Assembly: GCA_027575765.1 (NCBI GenBank)
Contig: JANBPT010000001.1
Location: 124,001 to 188,000 of the forward strand
Origin: Tieghemiomyces parasiticus
Taxonomy: Eukaryota; Kickxellomycota; Dimargaritomycetes; Dimargaritales; Dimargaritaceae
Direction of reading: 5' to 3'
Length of the DNA stretch: 64,000 nucleotides
The notes under the pieces were generated by a model. The model was given only the letters and a program-made list of their open reading frames with translations. It made no database searches and was not told the DNA's origin. Positions 34,880 to 47,290 of the stretch are shown here, piece after piece (position 1 is the stretch's first letter; each line of letters begins with the position of its first letter). Made by a program: the position numbers and the translations under genes.

Positions 34880-35916
34880 ATGGGCGTCCAGCGCAACCCC
34901 TCCCACGACATTCGGTCCATCTTGACCCGCTTCAACGAAGAACCCCTTCGACCATACACCGTCACGACGACTGCGACGCCTCCTAGTCCATTGGCGGTTA
35001 CCCTTGCCGACCTAGCGGCTACTAAAACTACCGCTGACTCAAGTAACGGCCGCAGCGTACAGTCGACATCCCTACTTTCCAAGCGGTTCCTTCAACGCGG
35101 GCTACGGGCATACGTGGACCCGGAAAAGTCTATGAGAAATACTCGGAGACAATGGACCGAGAGCGACCTGGCGACCCTGAGATACATCCTCAACTATGCG
35201 ACCGCCCACAAACCGGCCGGGATGGATGCTGACGGTGGTAGTGGGATGGTTGGGCCAGCGGATAAAATGGTCCAAGTTATGAGCCGCGTGTTCCTGCCTG
35301 AGTATACGGAGCGGGCTGTCCATAACCAAGTAATCCTCATGAGGCGAGCAAACATGACGTAAGTTGCACTTAGTAGTCCGGATTTTTTGGTTCCGATTTC
35401 CCCTCTCCCTAATACAATACCTAACCTGGGACCCAACCCTACGAATCGAAACTCTTTCCAGGGTCGCAAACAAGCATCCTAATCACTCAACTCCTCCACC
35501 CACCTTACCTGTACAACCTATGCCGCCATGTCTAACCTTTACCACGCACTCTTTGCAGAACACCATTCGCAACAGCTGGGCCGGAGGTACCCCCTAACTC
35601 GTTGGCCGTTGACCAGAACGTGCTGGCATCCCACCAGGGTAATCCCCCGGTCGATGGTGGTATCCCCGACCTTAATGTCTCGCCGCCTTCCCCATCGCAA
35701 CCCGTCATTACCGCACCTCGCCTTCCCGAACCTGGCCATAATGTTGAACCGTCCGCACCGATAACTATCGAGCGAGTCCCTACCGCCCGGGTCTGGTCAA
35801 GGAAGGTCCAGCGTCGTCGGTATCGCGCTGAACCCCGCCCGAGCGATACTGAATCGCGCCGGCGTGCCCTCGATGAACTATTGGGACTACGGCCCCACCC
35901 TTCAGATGGATCCTAA
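34880..35916 (+). CDS. unassigned protein with possible SANT/Myb-like segment
   Basis: Two exons, 34880..35358 and 35559..35916, joined by a 200-bp phase-2 intron, give 278 residues. Residues 91-155 begin RQWTESDLATLRYIL and end ERAVHNQVILMRR. The Trp, the acidic and Leu pattern of a first helix, and the basic last helix resemble a single SANT/Myb repeat, but the middle is longer than usual and the second Trp is absent. The rest is Pro/Ser-rich with a basic patch near 240 (WSRKVQRRRYR), which could be a nuclear signal. The frame continues cleanly over the junction. I am confident of the gene and unsure of the domain. Confidence 0.6.
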
Positions 35917-36714
35917 TTGTCCGCATGGTTAGCGACCCAACTACCCAAGGGGTAAAGCTAGAGTATAAGCCCTCATCAATCGATACAATGCATATCTCGT
36001 ATTAGGATTTTTACTGTTCCTGCTAGCTGGTGATAATTTAGATCGATGTACCTTTGACTTGTGACATGTAATTTTAATAAGACATAAGTTGGCTGCAAAC
36101 TATGATAATGGAAAAGCGGGATAATGCACAGCCAGCACCTTTTGTGAGGGGAGAGGGATGGTTATTTTTTTTGGGGGGGCAACAACAACTGGAAGCAACT
36201 AATAGAGCATAGAGAAAGGATGGATCGGCAGGGTAGATTTTAAGGAAGTGGAGACATCAGGCAGAGGAAGATTGTAAAGACGGCCGCAAAGTGCAGAGTG
36301 TGTGAGGAGAATATGGGGTAAAGGGATGGTGAGAGCCAAGGTATTAAGACTGGTACAGAAAAGAGGTAGGAACAATCACGTTAAGAAATATCTTCCTCGA
36401 GACGTATAACACGTAGACAGTACAGAGAGGATGCGGGGAGACCCACCGCCAGGGCAGGAGAAGATATTAGTAGAAGGGACATCCGGACCTATAAGAGAGA
36501 ATGGTTGTAGAGAAAAAATAAAAAAAGGGAGATGTCTGGGTGAGTGTGAATAGTGTGAATACGCCCGTCAAGTGCGTTCTACCAGCCGTGCGTGGCTATC
36601 GCTCCAGAGATCATAGTGATCAACAGCAGAGACATGCACCCGCAAATAATGATGGCTAGCCCAACGAGGGAGCCGGTCGATTCTTTTGACGAGAATCACG
36701 CTTTCAGAGGCGAA
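35917..36714. other. convergent intergenic region
   Basis: Nearly 800 bases between two converging stops. The plus strand is rich in G and A from about 36120 to 36540, with a T-run followed by seven G near 36165-36180. No gene seen. Confidence 0.5.
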
Positions 36715-38565
36715 CTAGGACGGACGGTTGGTGCCGGGCGGCCAGGCCGAGGCGGCGAGTCCTGCCGGTGGAAATCCATTGAAAAGGGCACCCTCGGCAG
36801 CCACTGAGTAGTTGGCGAGCGAGGGCGGCGAGAGAATACTATGCGTGTAGGGTGGACGGACCGGCCCGGAGGCAGAATGCGCGGGGGATAGTTCCGGCGA
36901 TAGGAGAAATGGTTGGCCGCTCGAGGTAGCCGCCGGGGACTTGTCTAGCGCAATAGCTCCTAATCTACGGGTGGTCTGAGTAAGCTCTTCGTCATCGTCG
37001 TCCATCAGGAATGGCAGGTCACCGACCTCCTCCTCCTCCCGCTGAGGACCATGAGACGTAGTGAATCGCCGGCGATTAGCAGCGTTGGTGGCGAGGGGAA
37101 GGTTCGAGGTCGAGAGCTCGCGGGGCACCCCCAAACCGTGCAAACCACTGCCCTCCAGAGTGAAGCCAGGCATTGTCGGTGTCCCAGGAGTGGGTAGCTC
37201 GCCGGCGTAGGGTAGGCTTCCCGGGGACTGGGCGTGCGGGAATGGTGCAAGGCGATTGGGGTCTAGTCGGTTGTACATAGTATCAAGCTCGGCCCGTCCC
37301 TGGGCGGAAAAGTTATGGCTAGACCGCAGCTGCTGTGAGTTACGCTGAGGAGAGGTGGCCGACAGACCGTGCATCGAATCGGCGAGGAGGGACCGGGAGA
37401 GCGGGGAAGGGATTGCAGTAGGGCTCCAGATGCTGGAGCTGAAAAACGAGTCGCTGGCGGTGGTGGAGGGCAGGGAGCCTAGCGAAGCCAGTCGGGACAT
37501 TCCTAAGGACGGGATGTTGGCCTGGCGCAGCGGTGAGGCAGGCGACCGGCCGAGGGTGCCTCCCAGGGAGGTTGGGTGAGGATCAACCAGGCTGCCGCTG
37601 AGGGCGCGGTGGCTACCGCGACGTCGGCTAGCTAGTTCGCTGCTGTCCAGCAGCTCGTCCAGGGATGAAGGAAGAAGCACGGGGGTGGCCTCGTCGTCGT
37701 GCTCAGCGGCGGCTGGGTACCTAGAACGGAGCGAAACTGGGACCTGGCGAGCGCTATGAGTCTCGTGGATAATGTTGAGGTGGCGGGGGCCGGCCGTGTG
37801 CGCATTGTACCCGCCGAGGTGGGGTGCGGCACTGGCACGGCGTTCCATAGGGTAAGGGTACGGACGTGGATCGGGTAGTGAGGTGTCCGCGGGCACGGAC
37901 GTCGAGAGCTGTTGCGCTACATTGGTCACCGCTAGGTCGAAATGCGGGACAAGCGACCCGCCGGCGGCCCCGGGATTCAGTCCGGACCGGGTGCGAGGAC
38001 GGTAGGGAGGACGTGACAGGCCCTGGTTCAGGTTGAAGGCTTGTTGCGTCGGCGGGGCTGTGTATACGTCAGGCGCGAACATGTGGCGGGGCGCGCTGCC
38101 GGATGGGTGAGTGGTGTGCACAGTCAAGGAAGGGTGGCGGGAGTGCTGGTCTAGAGAGTGCGAGTAGGAGTGCGCCCCTTTGAACGGAAGATGGTTGCTG
38201 GAGATGGTGCGACGGTGAGGCAGGGGCCCCGCACGGCCGGTGCTACTCGGCCGGCGGGTTTCCGGGTAGCGAGTAGAGCGTGCAGGTTCCCCCGGTCGGA
38301 CGTGGGCCAGGGCACACTTGTTTTCGAATTTACAGTTGCCCTTGAGATAGTACTCGCAAATGCCGGACGCGGGTACATTCGTGTGTGCAAAAGGGCACTT
38401 GGTACCGGAGGCGCAGGTACCCTTGAGATAGAACTTACAAGGCACGTGCTGCACGGAACCGCCCGTGCGTTCCTTGATGGCAGGGGTTTTGCTAGAGCTA
38501 CCAACATTGGGGCGGGCGGCACTCTCAGCGAGGCGTTGCCATTTTCCCGAGTTAGGTCGGGACAT
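36715..38565 (-). CDS. tandem CCCH zinc-finger protein (yeast Lee1 / fission yeast Cps3-like)
   Basis: Single exon, 616 residues, ATG at 38565 and TAG at 36717-36715. Two CCCH fingers lie at the N-terminus: C43-x7-C51-x5-C57-x3-H61 (CKFYLKGTCASGTKCPFAH) and C70-x7-C78-x5-C84-x3-H88 (CEYYLKGNCKFENKCALAH). The second finger with KGNCKF..KCALAH is characteristic of the fungal Lee1/Cps3 group, which are presumed RNA-binding regulators. The remaining 520 residues are Ser/Pro/Ala/Arg-rich and disordered, with an acidic patch (FLMDDDDEELTQ) near 520. No nuclease or RRM domain is visible. The gene has a very long pyrimidine-rich region upstream, similar to the BED-finger gene. Confidence 0.87.
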   Translation of the reverse strand: MSRPNSGKWQRLAESAARPNVGSSSKTPAIKERTGGSVQHVPCKFYLKGTCASGTKCPFAHTNVPASGICEYYLKGNCKFENKCALAHVRPGEPARSTRYPETRRPSSTGRAGPLPHRRTISSNHLPFKGAHSYSHSLDQHSRHPSLTVHTTHPSGSAPRHMFAPDVYTAPPTQQAFNLNQGLSRPPYRPRTRSGLNPGAAGGSLVPHFDLAVTNVAQQLSTSVPADTSLPDPRPYPYPMERRASAAPHLGGYNAHTAGPRHLNIIHETHSARQVPVSLRSRYPAAAEHDDEATPVLLPSSLDELLDSSELASRRRGSHRALSGSLVDPHPTSLGGTLGRSPASPLRQANIPSLGMSRLASLGSLPSTTASDSFFSSSIWSPTAIPSPLSRSLLADSMHGLSATSPQRNSQQLRSSHNFSAQGRAELDTMYNRLDPNRLAPFPHAQSPGSLPYAGELPTPGTPTMPGFTLEGSGLHGLGVPRELSTSNLPLATNAANRRRFTTSHGPQREEEEVGDLPFLMDDDDEELTQTTRRLGAIALDKSPAATSSGQPFLLSPELSPAHSASGPVRPPYTHSILSPPSLANYSVAAEGALFNGFPPAGLAASAWPPGTNRPS

Positions 38566-41500
38566 GGTGCAGTGGTGGCGGCGAGATGGACGAGGTAGCT
38601 ATAGAGTGTTGGAGCGGATGCGTCCCGGCGGCGGGGGTGTATTTAAGAGCAATGGCGGAGGAGGACGTCGCTTAGGATAAGGGTCTAAGTGGCGGAGCGG
38701 TTAAGATTAATTAACTGTCGTCAAGTTGAGGGAAGGTAAGGCATATAGAAAGGAAAGAGAATGGCGGAAAAAATGGGAGGCGGGTTAGATATACCGCACA
38801 ATGGATCAGGGGGGGAGCGTCACGGTAGCCTGAATCAGGTAGTTTTACGTGGTGTCTGCGTAGAAAGCAAGAAGAGGGAAATAGGGGTCAACAGGCAAGG
38901 CTACGGCTCTGGGTAAGCAGTACACGCCAGTAAGCAGCTGACATGAGCTGACTTCCAATCACCATGCCATGAGAACTGGATCCGCAGGACCTGCGCGAAT
39001 TAACGGCCAAGGGGCCAAGAGACTCCGCTTTGGCAATCACACGGCCGTAGGAAAGGACAGGAGATACGGCCCTTGATTCTCGACCTACCCATCCTTTCCC
39101 CCGCTGCGAACGATAGCCTACTACCTGTACCTGTCCCAGTAACGATGGTCAGGTAGCAAGGATAGGAGCCACCGGACAGGACAAACCCTCCTCCGCCGAC
39201 ACGACGGCGGTCTTGGCAGACCGGGGTGGACCGCTTTCTCTCCCCGCAGGACAACGCACACTGTGACTTACCTTGTATACTGTTGGACGGTGGAAATAGA
39301 GGGTTTCACAGATAGACAGCCGTGCACTGGCAGGCTCGGTAACGAGTGACAAGGATCGGATATATAGGGGGGACCAGGGCGCGGCGTTAGCCAGCTCCGA
39401 AGGTCAATCGGTATAGCCAGTTGGACCACGAGAGTGTATCACAGGGGGGAAGGAAGCAGGGGACTACGGCGTTGCTGCTTCCGGTCGGCGGAGGTTACCG
39501 AGTTGCCAATTATAGAAGAGGAAAAGAGGTGTTCTCCGGGTCCGAGCGTAGACGGGGGAATGAAGGGCAGCACAGGTGAAGAAAGTGGGGCGAGAAGTCC
39601 AGAAAGTTGCTGAGGGGAAATAGAGGGCTCTAAAGAGACCGCTAGCGAGATAACGACCCCCGCTGCGAAGGTCGGCTCCGATTGTGACGCAGACGTGTAG
39701 GCTGCGGCAAGCCAGGCAAAGTATCAACGTCGGGTTGACACACGGTGGGGAAGGGTCCGAGCACGGCTGGCTTCCTGGTGACCGGATGGTGAAATGCGCG
39801 AATCGGTGGTGTGACGGGGACTGCAATGGCCAGAACACTTTGGTGCCGCGATACCAGCAGGGTGGGTCGGGGATTCCAGTGGTCGAGTGGCGGGTGTCGA
39901 AAGGCAGGTAAATGGCTGTGGCAGGCAGACGGAGAAAGACAGCGAGCGACCGGTTCGCCAGGCGGAAGGTTGGAGGTAATAAAAGAACAGGTCACTGGGC
40001 AAAAGCAGCGGCTAGGGCGGACGGTGCACACCGTGGGGCGCGCGGTCAGGGGAAGGGGAAAGATTGGATACGAAGAGGTGGACCAGACATAGGAGGTGGC
40101 CGAGGGTGAATTGTGGAAGGAGTGAAGAGTGGGGAGTGCCTGGGATTATTTAGGAAATAGAGGCGGGGAGCGAGAGAGGAAATCGTACTGAGCGGGATGT
40201 GGTGTGCTTGAGTTATGAGGGAATAGTGGGAACCCACCAGGGGGGGGATTGTGGAGGGCAAGCGTGGACGGAAACTCGGGTGGTAAGGCTCGGAGGGAAT
40301 TGGGAAAGACCCAGGGCAATCTGGCCAGATGAAGCAGGGCGGGTGCATACGTGATAGGTGAAGGGTGTGGCAGAGGGCAGGGAAGGTACGGTTAGTAAGC
40401 CCCGATAGAAGTGTCAGTTGATTCGCAAGCAGGCATTAGCTGGGTCGTGCATATAGCTGCGTGGGGGGAGCGGTAAGGGTAAGGTATGCCTATCGATGCG
40501 GCCAAACGCCGATGGCAGTGTCGTACAGGGCGACCCGAGACCGGTCCACCCAAATAATGTTGCTGAATGGGTCTGTGGGTGGCAGGAAGTACAGGGGGGT
40601 ATGTTTGGGTGCGGGGAAGACCAAGCGGCACCGCCACCCGAAGAAAAATACAAGATACGACAGGCCACCGTCAGAATGGCCAGGCCACCGAAGTAAAGTG
40701 CTGGAAGGGGGAAGGAGGGAGGGACGGAGAGCCTGATGAGGGCGTGTCCTTCCTTCCCTGTCTGCCCAGCAGTCCTATCTACTTCACGCCAACCACACGG
40801 CCCCACAAGGATGGCCAGTGGGTATGGAGGTCCTGCAACGGCTTCTCTGTCCAAATGGTCAGGATTTGCCTCCAAGGGCCAGCTCGGGTGTCAAGTTTGC
40901 GGTAAAGCCATAGACAAGAGCGACACAACTCTAGAGGACAACCGCATGGGCTACAGCTCGTCGACCTGACACGGCTACTAAATTAGGTCAGATCGCCAGG
41001 AGCGCGGGAAGGTTGCCAGGTAGAGAGGTTGTGGTCATACGCCGGAATAGGGGAGAACAGTAGGAGGATGGGCGGCCTTTGAAAATCGATACTGGGACGC
41101 AAATCCAGGGGTAATAAGGCGAGGACTTGGAGCTGTGGGTGCGCCATCCAGTCGCCTATATTTTTAAAACAAAGAAACGCATTGTCGGATGTGGCTACCG
41201 GTCAATAGCGGTTGCTGTGGTGCATAGCAGGGCCAAGCCCCTGACCCGATGGAGAGAACAGGGAGGGCGCATAGCCAACCGGGTCCATGCGAAGGAAGCA
41301 TGCGAGTCGACGCACCACATTCTAAAAGGAGGTATGGCAGCCGGGCGACAAGTAGAACCTTACCACAATGCGGCCTAGAGTGGGAGGTGTAAAGGGGCGA
41401 ACTTACCACTACAGGATATCTACTGAAGCTGATGGGTTAAGGGGCTGATGGACTGGGCACTACTATACAATGACGGCGCTCGGGTCGATACCAAAGGTAC

Positions 41501-42850
41501 CCAGGATATATGCGGCTGTGCGGAGGACTGGCAGATAGAGCCGGGAAGCTGGGCAGCATACAACGGCCGCGAGTCGTGAGCCGGATGGGGCAAGGGGACA
41601 GGCCGACGGGTCCGTGGAGAAGCGCTAACGGCCCTGTTCAGGAATGGCTGGACCGATTCGGTAGTGCAGCGGCGCGATATTGCTTAAGCCGCGGGTGGCA
41701 GCACTGGTTAGGGAAGCCAAGGAGAGCGGTGGCGGACTGTGGAAGCAACAATGCCCACGGCGTATTCAGGCGAGGCCAGGGGTTGATCACCGGGATCCCG
41801 AGGTATAGATTAGACACGGTAGGCGCGGAAATAAGGTAGTAGCAGGGTAATGAAGGTAAAGCGACAGCCAGGGAGAACTGGGAAGGGGACGGGGTATTTA
41901 TAGGCTGTCCAACGTGGATGGAGCACGAAATCGGGCGGACTGGCTGCCCCCTTCCTCCCGCAGCAGAAGTCAGTTTTTATGTGGGCATTTGAAGTGCATA
42001 GAGACACTGGTTGGGAGAACGGTCGGACGAGCATACGGCCGGCTACTGTGGGCGAATGGGTGGGCAAGAAGGCGCGGATTTGGGGGGGGGGAAGAGGAGG
42101 GGTGAGACGTACCTTGGTCATCGGGTCAGGCGGGAAAAGAGGTCTGATTAGAGCACTGGGGGAAAAGACAAGGCGGGCTGGTGCTTCGAGGGTGACAGTA
42201 GCCTCCCTACCGCAACGTTCAAGGGTGGCGCGACGGGGAAAACGGGGTGGCGAACCGGTGGCGCTGCTGTGCGGCCCGCCGACCCACAAGTTGTGGGTGA
42301 TCGTGCGGGAAACGTCTTTCCGTCGACCGGGTTTGTTCCCCGCACGCCAGTGTTCGTCCTCCGCATTATTTCTATCTGGCGGCCTACCAACCGCCGCTGC
42401 TACACGGCACGCAGACGGGCGCCCACTTGTCACCCCTTGCTGCGTTCGAACTCCGTCCACCCACAATTTCACTGGTCTGTAGAATCGCATTGCATGGTGC
42501 AAAGTGCGGGAAACCCCGGAGTCCGCCTACCGCAGAATAATCAACGGCAGCCATGAGGTGGATCGCGCGTCTAGAGACTCCCCGGACTTGGGCGACTTGA
42601 GAGCCTACGGAGTACGAATCAGCGGACGTGAGGCCGCCACCCGTCGCGTAGGTGGGCGGTGGAGTGGGCAGATTGGCTAGCGATCCAGGAGTGACTGGCT
42701 AGCCAGATAGTGGCTAGTGGAAGTGCAGCTGGAGACCCCACTGGCGACGCTAGAGCCGACCACCATGGCCGTATTGACATCAATTACATACTTCCCCACC
42801 ACGGGCCGCTCCTTTGGCTATTAATGGCCGGTGGCGTGTGACAGTCATGC
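38566..42850 (-). promoter_or_regulatory. long pyrimidine-skewed region upstream of the CCCH gene
   Basis: Over about 4.2 kb the plus strand is G-rich and the CCCH coding strand correspondingly C/T-rich. The skew flips near 42.9 kb. CTTAAATA lies on the coding strand at 38647-38640 and TATAAATA at 41902-41895. The many open frames on both strands here come from the skewed composition; none has a recognisable domain. A tiny ATG frame at 40811..40969 (+) contains GCQVCGKAIDKS but is not enough to call a gene. Confidence 0.4.
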
Positions 42851-44227
42851 TTGGTCAAGACAAGTATATGGATTGGAGCGGTGCAGTGCGAGTCGGCACA
42901 GGTGAGTCAGCGGCCAAGTCTGATAAATCGATGCGGGCGCAGTGACACTCCCCAAATGACCGAGCTTCTCGTCTGTCCTCCAAGATGACCCGTGGTGAAG
43001 CTGGTAAAGGGCTTGGCAATTTCCCCGGCGTTGTTGCCGTGATGTTCCTCAATCCCACCGACCGTTTGCTTCTTCCGCCTCCCCCCTCTTCCTACCCAGC
43101 TGTTCATCACCTTTCTAATGGCTTGCAATGGCCAACCCCTACCAGAAGGAATCGCAATCGAATGAGGGGTGCACGGTGTGGGATACCCCCCCCCTGGCCT
43201 TTCCCCGCCCCATGCGCGGAATACAACCACTGCAGCCGCAAATCACCCCCTTCCCGGTCACGCGCCCCGCCTTACTGCTCCACTTGGCCATTGATTGGGA
43301 CATTCCTTCCACCCCTTTTCGATCCTTCCCCCACATGCTGAGGTAACAGTAACACAGGAGACGCATGTCCATCCAAGGCCCTTCACACCTCCATTGTGTT
43401 CCATGGTAAAGGCCTCTCGTTCACTTACGGCCATAGACCACGCACGTTCCTACAAAGCAGGCCAGCACAGCCTCGGTAATAAGAAGGGGTATACAACGTA
43501 ACACAGGACACAATGGTGTCGGATACGCTATACTTACGTCATTAGTTTCCCCGCACCGGAGATCTCATCGCCAAGGGCCGATGGTCATGCATTGGAGCGC
43601 AACCCCAGCCAGCGCACTGTATTGCGCTATGATTAGAGTGACTACCAAAAATGTATCAAGTAGGTTTAGTGTACCGTGCGACAGTGGGGTGAGGCCCAGG
43701 CGCCGGGTAATCGTTCGCAGCATTCTTTACTTTCTGATCGCACACGCCCTTGGTCGTGGTAGCAATATCCGTAGAACACGCCCAACTCCGCCGGTCACCT
43801 ACCCTTCCCCTCTGCCCCTTAATTGCCACACCACCGCCCCTTTACCCTCGTACTCAGTCGGTCAATAGATCTTGACGTATGCATGTCATTTAGTATGGCA
43901 TATAATTCCTCCTCACCTCCCGCTTATTCCAGGCCCCCAAGAAGATAAGGAGAGAGCAACGTTATCTTGCCTGGGATAGTCGTCACCAGGGAAATCGGTA
44001 TAACCGTTAAGCATAGTCACGTCAGCTATATCGTCACCCTACGTGGTTGGTCACCAATGTCAAAGTACTACAATCGCCCACTTACTTTTGCCTCGCGAGT
44101 ATCGGGCTCGATTTTAACGCTATGGAGCGCTGCTTACCTTAATGGCCAGTGACTACGAGACAATCAAGCCAAGCAACCCCTTCCGGTACACACAGCCATG
44201 GGTCATAGTTTTATTTAGGTTACTGCG

Positions 44228-44304
44228 CTAGTCTGCCATCTCAATGTTGTTTCGCAGGAGTACAGTCTTACCAGTTGTCGACTTCTTGCCCCCAATGTCT
44301 TCAG
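44228..44304 (-). pseudogene. possible Ty1/Copia RNase H relic
   Basis: On the minus strand the frame reads PEDIGGKKSTTGKTVLLRNN and then IEMAD and a stop. Copia RNase H domains typically carry an Asp, then RKSTSGYV, a hydrophobic stretch and an Ile before a Trp. The match is short, lacks the Gly-Tyr pair and fades on both sides, so this is a weak call. Confidence 0.22.
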
Positions 44305-45280
44305 GCACTACGCTATAAGGAAGGATGGGGTAAACTAGCCAAAAATACAATAAACTGACGTGCGAAACCTATATCATTGCAATCGGCCCGAATACGAGCG
44401 GGAATGAGATCGTATCGTACTCCTCTGGATGGGGTATAGCCCTATTGGGTCAGTCGCCAACTGACCATAGGCAAAGGTTAGCCTGGACGGCCGAATTATC
44501 TGATTTAGCGGCCCATACTCTGAAGCTATGTCACCCTCCCCGCCTCACCAGCTAGTAATCACATTGTCAATCCTGATTCAGTCGGCCACTCCAGCCGCGA
44601 AAACTCTCACAAAATAAAAATAGCCCAACCTCATTTTCGAAATGAAAGGAAGTACACACACCTGAAACACAAAGCTGACGCCATCTATATTTATCGGGAG
44701 CAGCAGCAGGGATTCTAGTGGTCGGTATCGAAAAAGAGGGATAGTTGTGAGTACAAATGGGAAGAGGCGGTAGTCCCAGCTGACGGTACACCAGTCCGTC
44801 GCACAACGGAGGCCGCAGTCTACCAGAGTGCGACAAGCCGTCGTGACTGCGAGAGCCCTTTTTTCTTCTTTTTGTTTTTTCACCCCGCCCCCCCCCCTTG
44901 ACCCCGACGACTAATTGTCTAATTTTTGTAGGGTAGCTGAGGACTGGGGCAGTCAGGCGAGTTGACTTATACCCTGATGCGACCACGACGGTCACCTCCG
45001 AAGTGACCCCACACAGTCGGTGAAGGTGTGTATGATTAGCCATTATTAGAACAAGGTTACTTTAATGTTATTGTGTGGTAAGGTTTCGATTGCATACTAT
45101 GGGATGCCTTGTAATATTTCGAATTGCTCGTAGCGTTTGCCACCAGCAACATTAGCCTCGTCCCGGCATACCTCCAGCAGGCTCAGTGAACGATAGTTGG
45201 GCACGAGTCAATCGCCATCCCGTGAGGTGCTCAATGTAGCGTTGGTTTACGCGTCAGTTTCGGCTTGCTACGGGTGAGGT

Positions 45281-45300
45281 GGGGGGGGGTGGGTGGGTGG
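45281..45300 (+). other. G-quadruplex motif
   Basis: Nine G, T, three G, T, three G, T, two G. Single-base loops between G-triplets make this a strong four-tract candidate in DNA, or in RNA if transcribed to the right. It lies in gene-poor DNA. Confidence 0.6.
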
Positions 45301-47290
45301 ACACTGAGGATGCACGAGCGAAATGTTGACTACATAAGTGAAGGTGTTCTTCAACCTGTAAAATACCATTGATACCTTACTGGTCCTGCGGCACTGACCA
45401 TATCGAACTCTAGCCAGGGACGCCATGAAAGAGCAAAGTGGGTGACTACCTACTTGTAAGACCCCTTACCTCGCACTTGACTCCAAAGAAAAGGCACTCA
45501 TCCCTTATCGCACCCCTGGCTTTAACTTCCACGCTCCCAATTCCAATAAGAAAATCCAACGCTAGGCGGCGAAGAACGAGATGAGGGAGGTAAGGTCACG
45601 ACACACTCCAGTTCCCCTCCCCTTCCGTTAAGGTATGTGCGGGAACCTGCAGCAAACAAACTTTGTTTGTCTATCTATTTCACGAGTTCAACGCGAACGG
45701 GGGCGGGCGATAGATTGAGCCGAAGTGCGAAAGCCCCCTTTATGGGAGAATTCTTATTAGGCCTATCCATTATACCAGAGGTGCCTTCACTCATATTTAC
45801 CAATGACTCCCATCCCCCACCCCTCCGTCATTTATGATTTACGTAGTAACGGCAGCCCTGTGTCTCAGACGCTGAAGCACGGAAGTGAGCCCCCCCAGGA
45901 GGATGGTCAGTCTGGCCCTACATTCCAGAATGGTAGTCGTCCTTGATTCCCGCCGGGACCCCACAACCGCAACCTAATCCGAGCTTGCACGTGGGTTGCG
46001 TAGCCTGGCGTAATAGTGTATATAATGCCCAACTACAGCTATATACATGTTTACCTGGCGGCAATTCTTACAATAATAGATCAATCAATGAATCAGTTTT
46101 TTTATTGTAAAGAACAATAACCCTAGGGGGTCTAAAATTAGGCTGCGGCGGTTGGGGCCAAGGTGGCCTCATCCCCATCCGCACTAAGCTTCATTGCTGT
46201 GATAACACCGTTACTGTAGTCTGCGTCTCTTCTATCTCCCCTCCTTCAACCTCATCTCCCCTACGCGGCTCCGGGACCTCACGTTTTCCATAATGGTGCT
46301 TTCTTTTCTTTTTTCCCACACTACCACCTCATCCCCTGAAACAAGTAGGACAAGTTACCAACTTCCCGAAAGGGATAGACTATGGTCGTCGCCTTTTTTA
46401 TAAAAAAAAAGAAGGAAGAAGCAAAAGAGGTGTCTTCGCTTTCAGGTGATTCAATGACGAGATGATGGCTTTAGCCCGATTAGAATCATTCATATACGGT
46501 AGGTCGGTACGGTACAAGGTGGCCACCGGTAACATTATCTGTAGCGACCAGCTACACGGAGTTTAGATGTTTCATGGGTGACTTAGATGGTAAAAAGATT
46601 GTATTGAATGTCGCGCCAGGTCGTACGCACAGCAGACGGGTGCACGAGACACCTAGCAGTCAGATTGCAATCCATAGGATTCTCTAATCCCACTCATAGT
46701 GCGAATCGACGGACTAGCCATAGTCCCCAACCCTTCTTAATTTTCCTATAGGAACTTGACGACCCTGGCATTCCCTTGTCGATGCGGTGGTCACTCGGGA
46801 TTTTTTCTATTAACCCCTGCATCTCCTACAAGCGTTTGAAGCTAAGACTTTTACATATTAATATCGTCATTCTGAAACACATACCAGACTTGGATTGATT
46901 CGCTATTGATTAACCCTGGCTGCGTTTCGAAGGACAATTCTGTGATACCGCTTAGCATTCTAGAATACGACCAATATGTTCCAGGCAGGAAATAGTTGGG
47001 AGGGGGAAGAGGAGGGGGGTCTGCATCAGTCGCCCGATGACGGACTTGGCCCCGATTAGACTTATCACATGGGCAGAACACAGCCATTTCGGCTTTTTTT
47101 ATATGCGACTCCTTAATAATATACCCGCATTGGGAATGGAATATTTTAACTCTATATTTGATGCCCTGATACTCTATATATTCAGGGTAACGGACGCAAC
47201 AAAGTGAGCTTTCCAGGATGAAGAACTGTCTCAGTACTAGGGGGAATTGGTAATGTTTTAGTCAGGGTGGCCACCTACCCGCTGGGACGC

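Larger units (their letters stand above)
42851..47290. other. gene-poor stretch
   Basis: About 4.4 kb with no intact gene. From 42.95 to 43.9 kb the plus strand is C/T-rich without a plausible coding frame. It contains a G-quadruplex motif at 45281-45300 and a possible Copia relic at 44228-44304, both listed separately. Confidence 0.5.

Noticed and set aside
38158..38598. 146-codon plus-strand frame
   Set aside because: It is the reverse shadow of the CCCH-finger coding sequence.
40811..40969. small frame containing a CxxC pair (GCQVCGKAIDKS)
   Set aside because: A single CxxC in 52 residues without a second metal pair or family match is not enough to call a gene.
41810..42502. 230-codon minus-strand and 167-codon plus-strand frames overlapping each other
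   Set aside because: Both are products of the G-rich plus strand; neither has a domain, conserved look or splice context.
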